Positions 16,522 to 25,463 of a stretch of 35,963 nucleotides of DNA are shown one piece after another. The notes beneath the pieces were generated by a model. That model had not been told where the DNA came from. It was given only the letters and a program-made list of their open reading frames with translations, and ran no database searches. Both the position numbers and the translations under genes were made by a program. How positions within the stretch are numbered: the first letter of the stretch is position 1; every line of letters starts with the position of its first letter. Origin of the DNA: Promethearchaeota archaeon (GTDB lineage: Archaea > Asgardarchaeota > Lokiarchaeia > Sigyniarchaeales > SOKP01); contig JAEOSU010000099.1 in NCBI GenBank assembly GCA_016840165.1, positions 1 to 35,963 on the forward strand, written 5' to 3'.

Positions 16522-17952
16522 ATGAGTGTTGATCAGCAGTTTAATTCGGTTTTACAGAAAATAAAGGAGATATATCAATTTTTAACTAAAGGTGATCCGT
16601 CTCCTGATGATGAAATTGAAGCCAGAGAGCAGTTGCTTACCTCTTTCAATAGTTTAAAAACTATAAATCCTTCCTCAAATCTTATAGGCAAAATTGATGA
16701 AATACTTGAAGATTTACGTAATTGGGATTCACTTGAGTTATGGTTTTCAGAAACTACACTACCGAGAGCAATATCGGATATTTTAGGTCTTCCAGAGAAA
16801 TTCTCCATAGAAGATGGTAAATTGAGTGATGAAGAAACTGTTGGTATTAAAGAAGAGAAAGTTTCTGAACCAGAAATCGATTTAACTGATATTTTTAATA
16901 AAGTATCCGATCAATTTAAGGGTGAGATTGATAATCTTAAGGGAAAAATCGAAGAACTTAAAGAAGAGTTAGAGAAAAAAGATGCATCCTTAAAATCGAT
17001 TCGAGAAACAAAAAAAGTGAAAAAAATTATACCGAAGAGAGAAGTGAAGCTTCCTCCACCTAAAATTAGAATTCCTGTCATTAAAAAATCGATTTCACCA
17101 CCTTCAACAACTCAATCGATAAAAACTGAAACAAAATCCGAATCAGAGCTACAAAAACCAAAAGAAACGGAACTTAAAGTAGAAGATGCTAAAGTTAACA
17201 TTCAAAATCAGATGTTAAGCCCTATCCCAACGAAGTCATTATCGAATGATACTAAGGAGAAGGTACCAGAATTAATGCCTATTCCTATAGAAGAAGTAAA
17301 ATCAAAAACAGTGAAAATTCCCTTACCTGAGGATAAACCTGTTAAGACCGAGAAAAGACGGTTAGTTCCTATTGTCACTGAAGCGGATTCAATTGTTTCT
17401 GAACCATCAAAAGTGCCTGTGGAACCAGAAAAGCCAGCAGTAATAGATACGCCTTTTATTTCCTCGGTTAAGGTGGAAGAAGTTGAATCAGAAGAAATAA
17501 AATCGACTGGAATGGATTTATTTAACGTATTTTCATCAGTAGGGAAAGAAGAATCAAAACATGGTGAACCAAAGAAAAAGTCAGAAACTATCCTGAATAA
17601 TCCTCCACCTAAAATGGTAGAAACTGATAAAAAAGCAAATGACACCCCAAAAGCAACTACATTTGTTAATTTTGGAAGTACTCCCCGCACTGAATCAACA
17701 TCTAAGTCAACTCAGCAGTATACTTCTGGAGAAGAACTCTCAGATAATAAAGATACATTATATCAGGAATTAATTGCACTTGAAGGACGAAGATACTCTT
17801 TAGAGAAAAGTTTTAAAGAACTGGATACACTTTACAATAAAGGGTCAATTGCAAATTCTAAATATAAAGATGAAAGCGATAATCTTAAGTCTAAGTTAGG
17901 CGAAATAACTTCAAGAATTTATAAGATTAGACGAATCATCTCAAGTTTATAA
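16522..17952 (+). CDS. Coiled-coil protein with long disordered Pro/Lys/Glu-rich middle
   Basis: A 476-aa soluble protein in four parts: a helical N-terminal domain (1-95), a coiled coil (about 105-165, with KGKIEELKEELEKKD), a long low-complexity region rich in Pro, Lys, Glu, Ser and Thr (165-415) with recurring phrases such as PPPKIRIP, LMPIPIEEV and VKIPLPED, and a C-terminal helical hairpin (about 415-476) in which LEGRRYSLEKSFKELDTLY and KGSIANSKYKDESDNLKSKL form the arms. The hairpin resembles SHOCT-like or oligomerisation hairpins. A scaffold or linker role is an inference; I do not recognise the whole protein. The gene converges with nadE, with 17 bases between the stops. Its promoter looks leaderless. 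Confidence 0.6.
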   Translation: MSVDQQFNSVLQKIKEIYQFLTKGDPSPDDEIEAREQLLTSFNSLKTINPSSNLIGKIDEILEDLRNWDSLELWFSETTLPRAISDILGLPEKFSIEDGKLSDEETVGIKEEKVSEPEIDLTDIFNKVSDQFKGEIDNLKGKIEELKEELEKKDASLKSIRETKKVKKIIPKREVKLPPPKIRIPVIKKSISPPSTTQSIKTETKSESELQKPKETELKVEDAKVNIQNQMLSPIPTKSLSNDTKEKVPELMPIPIEEVKSKTVKIPLPEDKPVKTEKRRLVPIVTEADSIVSEPSKVPVEPEKPAVIDTPFISSVKVEEVESEEIKSTGMDLFNVFSSVGKEESKHGEPKKKSETILNNPPPKMVETDKKANDTPKATTFVNFGSTPRTESTSKSTQQYTSGEELSDNKDTLYQELIALEGRRYSLEKSFKELDTLYNKGSIANSKYKDESDNLKSKLGEITSRIYKIRRIISSL

Positions 17953-17969
17953 TTTAACTAACTAATATT

Positions 17970-18734
17970 TTACTCTTGAGTTATATGATATGAAGGGGGA
18001 GTATTCAATTTATGTACTGCCTTTTTCATTAAATCTTCTACTTTTTTGACTTTTTCCTTATCCAAACCTTTAAAATCTATATTATTGTCAATTCTGTATA
18101 AAATTTCATCGATAGTATCGTATTTTAAGCCAATTTCACCCTCATCAGTCTGACCAGGCCATAAACCAGGAGAGGGAAGTTTTTCTATTATTTTTTTAGG
18201 GATTTCTAGCGTTTTAGCAAGAGCTCTTACCTCAGATTTATATAATAATCCAAGTGGTTCAAAATCTACTCCTCCATCGCCATATTTCGTAAAATATCCT
18301 ATAGCTAATTCTGCACGATTCCCTGTACCCGCAACAAGACACTTTGTTAGCATTTGGCTGTAATAGTATAAAGTTACCATCCTTAATCGTGCTTTTAAAT
18401 TTGCTTGAACCAATACATTTGAATCCCACTTTTGGGGTAAATTTTGTAAAAAATTTCTGTACACAGGGGTTAAATCAATCACTTCATATTTTATAGCTAA
18501 AAATTTTGCCACCATTATCGCATCTTCAATATCTGCTGAAATAGATTCACATGGAAGTATCAAAACCACTACATTTTGTTTCCCGAGAGCCTTCACGCAC
18601 AATGCGGCAGTAACAGCACTATCGATACCACCACTTAACCCAACAACAACCTTATTCGCGTTTGCGGCATTTATATAATCCCTAATCCAACGCTGAATAC
18701 TATCATTCAATTGATTAATATCCAATTCTCGCAT
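17970..18734 (-). CDS. nadE: NH3-dependent NAD+ synthetase
   Basis: The enzyme adenylates deamido-NAD+ and replaces the AMP with ammonia to form NAD+. The N-type ATP pyrophosphatase P-loop SGGIDS is at residues 34-39. Further NadE signatures are GTGNRAELAIGYFTKYGDGG, DFEPLGLLYKSEVR and LPSPGLWPGQTDEGEIGLKY. At 254 aa with no glutaminase domain it is the ammonia-dependent form common in archaea. It is cytosolic and stands alone. GAAAGGA lies about 14 bases before the ATG. NAD+ supply is relevant to the TIR protein in this window only in a general sense; the genes are 9 kb apart. Confidence 0.95.
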   Translation of the reverse strand: MRELDINQLNDSIQRWIRDYINAANANKVVVGLSGGIDSAVTAALCVKALGKQNVVVLILPCESISADIEDAIMVAKFLAIKYEVIDLTPVYRNFLQNLPQKWDSNVLVQANLKARLRMVTLYYYSQMLTKCLVAGTGNRAELAIGYFTKYGDGGVDFEPLGLLYKSEVRALAKTLEIPKKIIEKLPSPGLWPGQTDEGEIGLKYDTIDEILYRIDNNIDFKGLDKEKVKKVEDLMKKAVHKLNTPPSYHITQE

Positions 18735-18840
18735 AATATAATTTATTTTCCTTTCTATTAATAATTCATAGCTTTTGAAATACTAATATTAAAATACAAA
18801 TTCTAAAATTAATAAATTAAAAAAATTAGAATCATTATAG

Positions 18841-18851
18841 TATTTAAAATA
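18841..18851 (+). promoter_or_regulatory. TATA box before the 138-aa protein gene
   Basis: TATTTAAAATA lies 32-42 bases before the ATG at 18883 in otherwise featureless AT-rich DNA. Confidence 0.45.
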
Positions 18852-18882
18852 ATTTACAAGAATTTTTGCAGATTGATTAAGC

Positions 18883-19299
18883 ATGAGTGAAGAATTTATG
18901 GGCATTGTAGACTCATCATTTGATAATGGGACCCCAATTTGGCTTTACACCGATGATTATATATTTGGAATGGTTCCAGTAGATGCAAATGGTAATAGAT
19001 GGAAGGAAGTGTCTTTTACATTTGAAGAAAAAGATGAACCTCTCTATGTGACTGAACGAGATGCGGAATTATCGTTTCAGTTTTTGCTTGAGGAAGTTGA
19101 AAAAGGAGTTTCATTTTATGTAGAAGATTTGAACGTCTTACTAATTAAAGATTTCGCTGATTCTCTTGAAGGAAAGCCTGGACCAGAGAAAATGAATTCT
19201 TTTATCTCAGAATTAATTCAAAACTCTTCAAAATATTCAAGTAACTTGCCTATAGTAAGAAATAAAGATGAGCTTGGCTCTCTAAAGAGCAAAGTATGA
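18883..19299 (+). CDS. Uncharacterised acidic 138-aa protein
   Basis: A soluble, acidic protein with a predicted beta-rich first half (GIVDSSFDNGTPIWLYTDDY, IFGMVPVDANGNRW) and a helical second half. No cysteines, no metal motif and no membrane segment are present. I do not recognise a family. It has its own TATA box and converges with the 163-aa gene that ends at 19343, so no operon partner helps to explain it. Confidence 0.55.
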   Translation: MSEEFMGIVDSSFDNGTPIWLYTDDYIFGMVPVDANGNRWKEVSFTFEEKDEPLYVTERDAELSFQFLLEEVEKGVSFYVEDLNVLLIKDFADSLEGKPGPEKMNSFISELIQNSSKYSSNLPIVRNKDELGSLKSKV

Positions 19300-19342
19300 T
19301 TTTTTTCATTAATTAAATCTCAATAGATTAAAATAAATACTA

Positions 19343-19834
19343 TTAAATGTATAGATTCTTTCGCTGAGGATATTTTTTAGTGAACTGCTCGTCCACTTTT
19401 TTTGCCATTTGATATCCAATATTCGGTTCGCGTTCTTCTATGACTTTCTTTAGATAATTACCATGTTCTTGAGAATACTTCTCAATCCCAGCGGCCATTA
19501 TATTTTGATCTTTTTTAATAGGAACAATCATTCCAAATAATCGAAGCATATCATTAGGGGATAATTTTTTACCTACTTCTTCGTCAATGTCCTTGTTAAG
19601 ATCTCTAATAACAGAACCCATCGTTATTGATGAATATGGATTCAACATTTTCGATTTTAGCCAATAAGCATCAGGCTTTTTGGTGATAAAAGTATCTAAA
19701 TTTCCCTTATTATCATTCGAACTAATGACTCTCCAGTCTTTCAAGTCTTTATCGTATTCTTTCTTAATTTTTTTCATAACTGATTTGACTGGAGCAATTC
19801 CATAGTAATCCTTTTCTTTATCTTTATTTCCCAT
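19343..19834 (-). CDS. Uncharacterised basic 163-aa protein
   Basis: From ATG at 19834 the protein reads MGNKDKEKDYYGIAPVKSV and is mostly helical and rich in Lys and Asp, with no membrane segment, cysteine pairs or catalytic motif. A longer frame (to 19996) would add 54 residues with a hydrophobic stretch, but that part overlaps the start of the divergent methylase gene at 19968 and covers the AT-rich promoter zone, so I take it as non-coding. The arrangement is divergent with the methylase across about 130 bases. I recognise no family; association with the methylase is only positional. Confidence 0.55.
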   Translation of the reverse strand: MGNKDKEKDYYGIAPVKSVMKKIKKEYDKDLKDWRVISSNDNKGNLDTFITKKPDAYWLKSKMLNPYSSITMGSVIRDLNKDIDEEVGKKLSPNDMLRLFGMIVPIKKDQNIMAAGIEKYSQEHGNYLKKVIEEREPNIGYQMAKKVDEQFTKKYPQRKNLYI

Positions 19835-19967
19835 ACTTCTTATAATATAAAGTAAATTTAAACTTAAAAACATAAAGAATATTATCAATAAAAATTTGAA
19901 TTTGATTATTTTAAAATTGCTAATCGTAAATCTTATAAAATAGAACAAATAAAAGGTTCTAATTGAA

Positions 19968-21806
19968 ATGGATAAGAATGCGGGCACCGCTCTCATTGAT
20001 GAGTTATATTCGACAATAAAAGAAAAGATTCAACTAAAAAATTATTCTCAAATTCAATCAAATTTAAATCAAATCGCTAAAATAGAAGAAAAATTCATTC
20101 AGTCTTATACTAGAAGAAAGAAAGAGGGAGGCTACTATACAGCAGAAAACCTTACTAATTTTATTATTATACACGTCTTAATTGAATTGATAAATAAGCG
20201 TTTTGATATATTTAACATCAATACAATTAAAGATTTGGATAGTCTTAATTTAGAAGTTAGGCGGAAAGTCGTAGTTCTGCTGTCAGACATGACAATTTGC
20301 GATCCCTCGTGTGGATCAGGAGCATTTCTAATAAATGTCGCTAAAAAAGTGACTAAATTATTAATAAAACTAGGGGAAAAAAAAGATTTTGATGAAAATA
20401 TCCATATAGTGCTCAAAAACATTAAAGGCTATGATCTCAATGAAAGTGCAATTAAATTATGCAGATTAAAATTATATAAATGGTTTTTTGAGACCAATTC
20501 GAGTGGGTCTTATTTGAAATCAGCTTTTAAATTAATTGAAGATAATATACAAATAAAAGATTCTCTAACAAGCCCCATTTCTCAAAAGTATGATATTATT
20601 ATCGGAAATCCTCCTTATGGAAATATTTTAGACCAACATCAGAGGATTCTTCTAAAGAAAAAAGGAATTTTTCATAAAGAAATATATTGTGCTTTTTTAT
20701 TAAAAGCATTAGAATGGTCGAATGGCATAATTGGTTTTTTAGTTCCTAAGAGTTTTCTGCTTCGTCAAAACTATATAGATTTTAGAACAGTCTTACATAA
20801 AAAAGTTAATCTGCTTAAAATTTATGATGTAGGCCCTAACATTTTCAAATCAGCAACAAATGAGGTACAGATATTAATATTTGAAAGAAAAAGTGGGACT
20901 AATAAAAATTTGGAGGTATATAACAATTCTGGATCGAAGATGCTCACCTATTCTAACCAAAAGTTTGATTCACTTAAGCTTTGTAAGAATCAAGACTGCC
21001 CCCTTAACGATATATCTAAGAAGATCTATGTATATTCTTTCAATAATTGCTGTCCTTACTGTAACTTCAAAAATGAGCCTATCAATAGGATTAGGATTAA
21101 ACTTACCCCTCCTATGCTAAATTTAATTAATAAGATAGAACAAAACGGTAATCTAAACTATTTAAATGTGCGTGATTTTCCTAAACTAATTCGCGGAGAG
21201 GAAGATAAAGGTCTAAGAGCGATTAAGGCTATTATTGAAAACCATATACAAAGCTCTTGTATCTTTCTTAATGCAAAAAGCGATTTTATGCCTTTTCATT
21301 ACCAAAGAAAAAAATCTTTTGATATTGATAAAATAAATCCGAAGAGGTTGAAAGGTAATGATTATGAATATTATCTTAAACCTAAATTATTAATCAAACA
21401 TAATAGCACCTTTCCAGTAGCTATTTACACGGAGGAAAGCGTTTGTTTCACATCTTCTATCTATTCTCTCCTTCATGAAGACAAAAATGAATTAAAATTT
21501 CTCTGTGCTCTATTAAATTCGTCGTTAAGCAAATTTTATTGCATTTATGGGATTAATAATCAAATAAACACTACAATCAATCTCAATCAATACATGATAC
21601 GCCATTTACCAATACCTAATACTAATAATAAAATAAAATGTACACTCGCAGCAAACGTGGATTTAATAATGAATTTCTATAAGCATCCGCAACAAAGTAA
21701 GCCACAAATTATGGAATTACAAGAAAATATAGATAATATTATATTCCAGCTATATTTATGCACAAATGAAGAAATATCGCTAATTTTTAAGAATATTGAA
21801 GAATAA
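19968..21806 (+). CDS. N6-adenine DNA methyltransferase, Eco57I/TaqI-like, with zinc-knuckle insert
   Basis: The enzyme transfers a methyl group from AdoMet to adenine N6 in DNA. GGYYTAE (54-60) is the motif X region, DPSCGSGAFL (112-121) is motif I, and NPPY (214-217) is the catalytic motif IV. After the MTase core there is a Cys-rich insert (Cys339, Cys344, Cys362-x2-Cys365) and then a TaqI-like target-recognition domain (about 380-560) that contains ALLNSSLSKFY and RHLPIPN, typical of the family. No nuclease motif precedes or follows, so it looks like an orphan methylase rather than a fused IIG enzyme, and no restriction gene is adjacent. Its 3' end overlaps the convergent DUF6125-like gene by 20 bases. 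The promoter (TCTTATAAAATAG, 19931-19943) supports the ATG at 19968. Confidence 0.88.
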   Translation: MDKNAGTALIDELYSTIKEKIQLKNYSQIQSNLNQIAKIEEKFIQSYTRRKKEGGYYTAENLTNFIIIHVLIELINKRFDIFNINTIKDLDSLNLEVRRKVVVLLSDMTICDPSCGSGAFLINVAKKVTKLLIKLGEKKDFDENIHIVLKNIKGYDLNESAIKLCRLKLYKWFFETNSSGSYLKSAFKLIEDNIQIKDSLTSPISQKYDIIIGNPPYGNILDQHQRILLKKKGIFHKEIYCAFLLKALEWSNGIIGFLVPKSFLLRQNYIDFRTVLHKKVNLLKIYDVGPNIFKSATNEVQILIFERKSGTNKNLEVYNNSGSKMLTYSNQKFDSLKLCKNQDCPLNDISKKIYVYSFNNCCPYCNFKNEPINRIRIKLTPPMLNLINKIEQNGNLNYLNVRDFPKLIRGEEDKGLRAIKAIIENHIQSSCIFLNAKSDFMPFHYQRKKSFDIDKINPKRLKGNDYEYYLKPKLLIKHNSTFPVAIYTEESVCFTSSIYSLLHEDKNELKFLCALLNSSLSKFYCIYGINNQINTTINLNQYMIRHLPIPNTNNKIKCTLAANVDLIMNFYKHPQQSKPQIMELQENIDNIIFQLYLCTNEEISLIFKNIEE

Positions 21807-22809
21807 AATCGCATGAGGCGGCCCCCATTCCGATAGAAGAGCGCTTAGATATGTTGATTCTTGGATTAAAATCACTTATGACTGGAGTTAAGTAGTTCGA
21901 GCACATATTTTCACAAATTGAAGGGATATATTTCCTCCTCTCAGGATTTCTCTCCATACTATCAATATACGGGCACTCCATTATTTTCAGAATTACCTGT
22001 GCTTCATTTATAACTTGAATTTCATGGAAATTACCTTCGCAATTCCAAATAAAGGAGAGAATTTCGACAAGACTATTTAAAGAATTCTTTTGAATTTTAA
22101 GACGTTTAATGACTCTGCGAAACATAATCTTATACAAATCCTGCCACACTAGTGTATCTACTTGTAAAGTGTTTTCCCATCCTAATTCTTTTTCTGTCTC
22201 TACCACCCATAATCCATCCAAAGTCCTAAAATTTCTCTCAAAATAGAAAAGTTTGTCACCATTACTCAAATTGCTTATAGAAAACTCTTCTATGTCTTGA
22301 GAATACCCTTGGAGAGGCATATTATGATAAGAAAATGTAAAACTACATGTATCATCCCCTAAACCCATATATTTTCCTCGTTTAAGGTTGATTAGAGGAT
22401 TAAAATTATGAACTATTTGCTTATAGAATGGGATGCACATATCTCGGCAAATTAAGGCTATCCTATCATGTCTGTTAGGATTTCGATCCATAGCTGATTT
22501 ATAGGGACATTTTTTGATTTCTATCCTATACCCCTCGTCTTGAGCTAATAATTCAAATTGCCACCCCTCCACAGACCAACGGAATGTTAAGATTTTTAAT
22601 AAATTTTCTAAACAATTATCATGCAAATCTAAATATTTTTTTAAACGCCTAATAATTATTTTTAAGAGCTCCTTCCATACATTTAAATCTATTTTTAATG
22701 CTATTTCCCAGTTTGATTCTTCTTCGAGCTTTATCATCCACAATCCATCGAGAGTAAAGAACGACCGTTCTAATAGAAATAATTTATCCTCTGAAGATAC
22801 ATTACTCAT
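21787..22809 (-). CDS. Tandem DUF6125-like protein (two copies of one domain)
   Basis: The protein consists of two homologous halves (about 1-165 and 178-340). Both contain F-x-TLDGLW, a helical stretch with W, and four cysteines at identical spacing: Cys101, 121, 125, 155 in the first and Cys279, 299, 303, 333 in the second (20, 4 and 30 residues apart in both). The last Cys sits in a TCSFTF/SCDFIL strand. The domain resembles DUF6125, a relative of L-2-amino-thiazoline-4-carboxylic acid hydrolase families, which is common in Asgard archaea and some anaerobes. The invariant cysteines suggest a metal or Fe-S site. The function is unknown. Its 3' end overlaps the methylase gene by 20 bases. 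Fusion of two copies in one chain is unusual. Confidence 0.75.
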   Translation of the reverse strand: MSNVSSEDKLFLLERSFFTLDGLWMIKLEEESNWEIALKIDLNVWKELLKIIIRRLKKYLDLHDNCLENLLKILTFRWSVEGWQFELLAQDEGYRIEIKKCPYKSAMDRNPNRHDRIALICRDMCIPFYKQIVHNFNPLINLKRGKYMGLGDDTCSFTFSYHNMPLQGYSQDIEEFSISNLSNGDKLFYFERNFRTLDGLWVVETEKELGWENTLQVDTLVWQDLYKIMFRRVIKRLKIQKNSLNSLVEILSFIWNCEGNFHEIQVINEAQVILKIMECPYIDSMERNPERRKYIPSICENMCSNYLTPVISDFNPRINISKRSSIGMGAASCDFILQYS

Positions 22810-22963
22810 TTAAAAGCCTTTTTGCGTTTTCATTTTGAATACTTCAATTAAATAAGAAAATACATTCCAACTATTAATGATTGAGATCTTCAACTTCTAA
22901 CTATTATCAACGCTAATCAAAAATAAAATGAATAAATTGAATTAAGAATATTTACCTCTTTTC

Positions 22964-24322
22964 TCAAGGTCTGGCTCGAAGATATATTTCATTAAACATA
23001 TCATTCTCTGCTTCTCTCCACTTCTGAAAATCCTTTAAATTATTAGGAAATTTAGAGTAAAGCTTTAAGACTCTCTTCATCTGCTTAAGAAGATAGTTTA
23101 GTTTCAACAGCAAATGGGGTTTAGATATTCCTTTTAGTAATTTCTGCGTCTTTTCTTTTAGGGATGGCGAATAAATTTTAGCATAATACATATTAGTGAG
23201 TGCTTCGTTATCAAGCAATTTTTTTCTCACAATATAATTGAAATCCTCTGTTGTAGTATTCTGCATAAGAATGCGGGCTACATCATTGGCGGCATGTCCG
23301 ATGCCGAAATCATCCAAGATTAGAGAATTATATTTCCATAATTGATTCAATGTACAATCTTCAGCATCAATAGCTTTTTTTGCTATCATAGCTGCATAGT
23401 AACCTGCTTTCATACCTGGATGGATACCTCCTCCACTAGCATTGTTTACATGACAGGCAGCATCTCCTATGAACATAATCCCGTTATCTGCACATGAAGG
23501 CAAGGGTCTTCTTATTGGTACGATATCTCCTCCCGATGACAGTATTTTGTAATTCCTTGCTGGCACAAATTTATTTAAGACAAATTTCTGATAGATATGC
23601 TTAACTTCACGTCTTCGGCGAAAGAAAACACCTAAACCTAAATTAGATATGGTTTCTGACTTGGGAAAGTACCAAAAATATCCTCCAGGAACGTTATCTG
23701 CATCAAACACCACAGTTAAAGAATCAGTGGGTAAATCTGGTTGATTGTTGTCATTAAATTCAATATTCTCTCTATAGCAAATCGATAAATCATCTTCTGG
23801 GACCTTATTTTCAATGATATCGCTTTTAATTTTCTTTCTGATGATTGAATGAGCACCACTACCATCAATAACAATCTTAGCGCTAAGAACCTTTTTTCTT
23901 TCAATATTCGTATTAACTATTACTCCATTGACAGTACCATTTTTATATATTAAATCCATGACTTTAGTATTATCTAAGAACTGTACATCCCCCGAATCTA
24001 AAGCATCATTTAATAGTCTCTGCCCGAAACTTAATCTGTTCACGAGGTAAATAGGCATATCAATACTAAGATAGTCTTGAAAATCGGAAGTATATAGTTT
24101 GATGTTGTTTTTAGTACTCATGATCTCTTCTCCCTTTGGATGGTTAATCTTTAAGAAGTCAAAAATCGTTGATAAAACAACATCCCCACAGATTTTATTA
24201 CCGACTTTTTCTCTCTTCTGGGCATCAATCAGACAAACATTTAACCCGGTTGAAGCAGCAAATCTAGCAGCAACTGAACCCGAAGTTCCCGCTCCAATGA
24301 CTATAACATCATATTTATCCAT
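22964..24322 (-). CDS. Geranylgeranyl reductase family flavoprotein
   Basis: A FAD enzyme of the GGR family. The dinucleotide site is VIGAGTSGSVAA (GxGxxG at 10-15), followed by KICGDV near residue 45 (the Cys-Gly segment of archaeal GGR), YFWYFPK at 215-221 (a family hallmark) and the second FAD site GDAAC (286-290) with GGGIHPG at 297-303. Family members saturate the isoprenoid chains of archaeal lipids or menaquinones; this copy could act on either, and archaea often have several paralogues. Its 452 residues and basic C-terminal helical tail (from about 370) are normal to slightly long. It stands alone, upstream of and on the same strand as the DUF6125-like gene, with 154 bases between them. 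Confidence 0.88.
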   Translation of the reverse strand: MDKYDVIVIGAGTSGSVAARFAASTGLNVCLIDAQKREKVGNKICGDVVLSTIFDFLKINHPKGEEIMSTKNNIKLYTSDFQDYLSIDMPIYLVNRLSFGQRLLNDALDSGDVQFLDNTKVMDLIYKNGTVNGVIVNTNIERKKVLSAKIVIDGSGAHSIIRKKIKSDIIENKVPEDDLSICYRENIEFNDNNQPDLPTDSLTVVFDADNVPGGYFWYFPKSETISNLGLGVFFRRRREVKHIYQKFVLNKFVPARNYKILSSGGDIVPIRRPLPSCADNGIMFIGDAACHVNNASGGGIHPGMKAGYYAAMIAKKAIDAEDCTLNQLWKYNSLILDDFGIGHAANDVARILMQNTTTEDFNYIVRKKLLDNEALTNMYYAKIYSPSLKEKTQKLLKGISKPHLLLKLNYLLKQMKRVLKLYSKFPNNLKDFQKWREAENDMFNEIYLRARP

Positions 24323-24492
24323 GATGATTTCGCAAGTTTTTGTTATATATTATGCCAATTTGAAATTGCATATTCAGAATTTAGATTTAAAATTTAATAA
24401 TTATGATTATTCGAATTTAATTAAATTTAATGATACTTAAATTCTCTCAGAATAAAAATATGAAAATACTTTCAAAATAAGAGCTAAGGTTT

Positions 24493-24511
24493 ATTTACCA
24501 AAATGGTAAAT
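24493..24511. promoter_or_regulatory. Inverted repeat, possible operator of the ZIP gene
   Basis: ATTTACCA (24493-24500), AAA, TGGTAAAT (24504-24511): a perfect 8-bp dyad about 50 bases before the ATG at 24561 and just upstream of the TATA-like region. The position would suit a transcription regulator, possibly a metal sensor, but no such regulator is nearby. Confidence 0.35.
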
Positions 24512-24560
24512 TATTAAAATTTCGATTATTTATCTAATAAAACTAATGTGACTTAAACAT

Positions 24561-25463
24561 ATGGAACAAGCTTTTTTTGCTATAATTCTCAGTTTAATAG
24601 CAGGATTATCAACGACTATCGGGAGTATCATCGCGATTGTTATAAAAAAGCAAAACCCGCGATTCATCTCTTTTATTATGGGTTTTTCAGCAGGAGTTAT
24701 GATTTTAGTCTCTTTCGTCGAACTACTACAAGAAAGCATAGAATTTAATGGAATTTTTGTAGGAATCTTATTTTTTATCATAGGAATGATATTGATGTTT
24801 ATCATTGATATTCGTGTATCGCATCATTATGAATTTGAAGATAAAGACTATGAGCAACTGGTTTGTCAGGATAAGAATCCATCAGCTAATTTAAATCCAG
24901 AATCCCAACAAAATAAAAATAGCCGATTCAGAAACTTGCACCAGAGAAACAGGCAACGTCATCGAAGAAAACAGCAGAGATTGCAACAAATTTTTCTTAA
25001 AAGTAATGGAAATCCTAGACTCTATAAAACATCTTTACTCGTTGCCGTAGGAATTTTTATTCATAATTTTCCCGAAGGAATTGCGGTGGCTGTTGGGACA
25101 ATTAAAGAAGTAGAACTTGGAATCTTATTAGCATTTGCAATTGCGCTCCACAATATTCCAGAAGGAATTGCTGTTTCTGTTCCTGTATATGCATGTACTG
25201 GGAATAAAAAGCGAGCATTTATGTGGTCTTTCCTTTCAGGAATTAGCGAACCTATTGGAGCAATACTAACTTGGTTAATCTTAGCACCTTTCATAAATGA
25301 TTATATATTAAATGCTATGCTCGCAGTTGTAGCTGGTTTAATGGTTTATATCTCTTTAGATGAGTTATTGCCCATTTCACGCTCTTTAGCAAAGGAACAC
25401 TTCTCAATTTTCGGAATAATTTCCGGAATCTTTGTTATGGCCGTAAGTCTGGCGATTCTCTAA
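24561..25463 (+). CDS. ZIP family metal transporter
   Basis: A ZupT-like transporter of divalent metals such as zinc, iron or manganese. It has about eight hydrophobic helices with the two family signatures in helices 4 and 5: HNFPEG (168-173) and HNIPEG (197-202), which supply the His and Glu ligands of the binuclear transport site. Between helices 3 and 4 lies a cytoplasmic loop (about 88-150) with an HHYEFEDKDY metal-binding-like start and a very basic Gln/Arg-rich stretch (residues 125-141), longer than in ZupT. It converges with the amidohydrolase gene, overlapping by four bases. An inverted repeat upstream may be an operator. Confidence 0.92.
   Translation: MEQAFFAIILSLIAGLSTTIGSIIAIVIKKQNPRFISFIMGFSAGVMILVSFVELLQESIEFNGIFVGILFFIIGMILMFIIDIRVSHHYEFEDKDYEQLVCQDKNPSANLNPESQQNKNSRFRNLHQRNRQRHRRKQQRLQQIFLKSNGNPRLYKTSLLVAVGIFIHNFPEGIAVAVGTIKEVELGILLAFAIALHNIPEGIAVSVPVYACTGNKKRAFMWSFLSGISEPIGAILTWLILAPFINDYILNAMLAVVAGLMVYISLDELLPISRSLAKEHFSIFGIISGIFVMAVSLAIL

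Noticed and set aside
17208..17690. 160-aa minus-strand frame under the coiled-coil gene
   Set aside because: Its Ser/Gly/Thr-rich content is what the low-complexity plus-strand gene gives when read backwards.
19835..19996. 54-residue hydrophobic N-terminal extension of the 163-aa protein
   Set aside because: It runs through an AT-rich promoter zone and into the start of the methylase gene; the ATG at 19834 fits the promoter better.
25061..25294. 77-aa minus-strand frame under the ZIP transporter
   Set aside because: It is antisense to the HNFPEG/HNIPEG region of an unambiguous gene.
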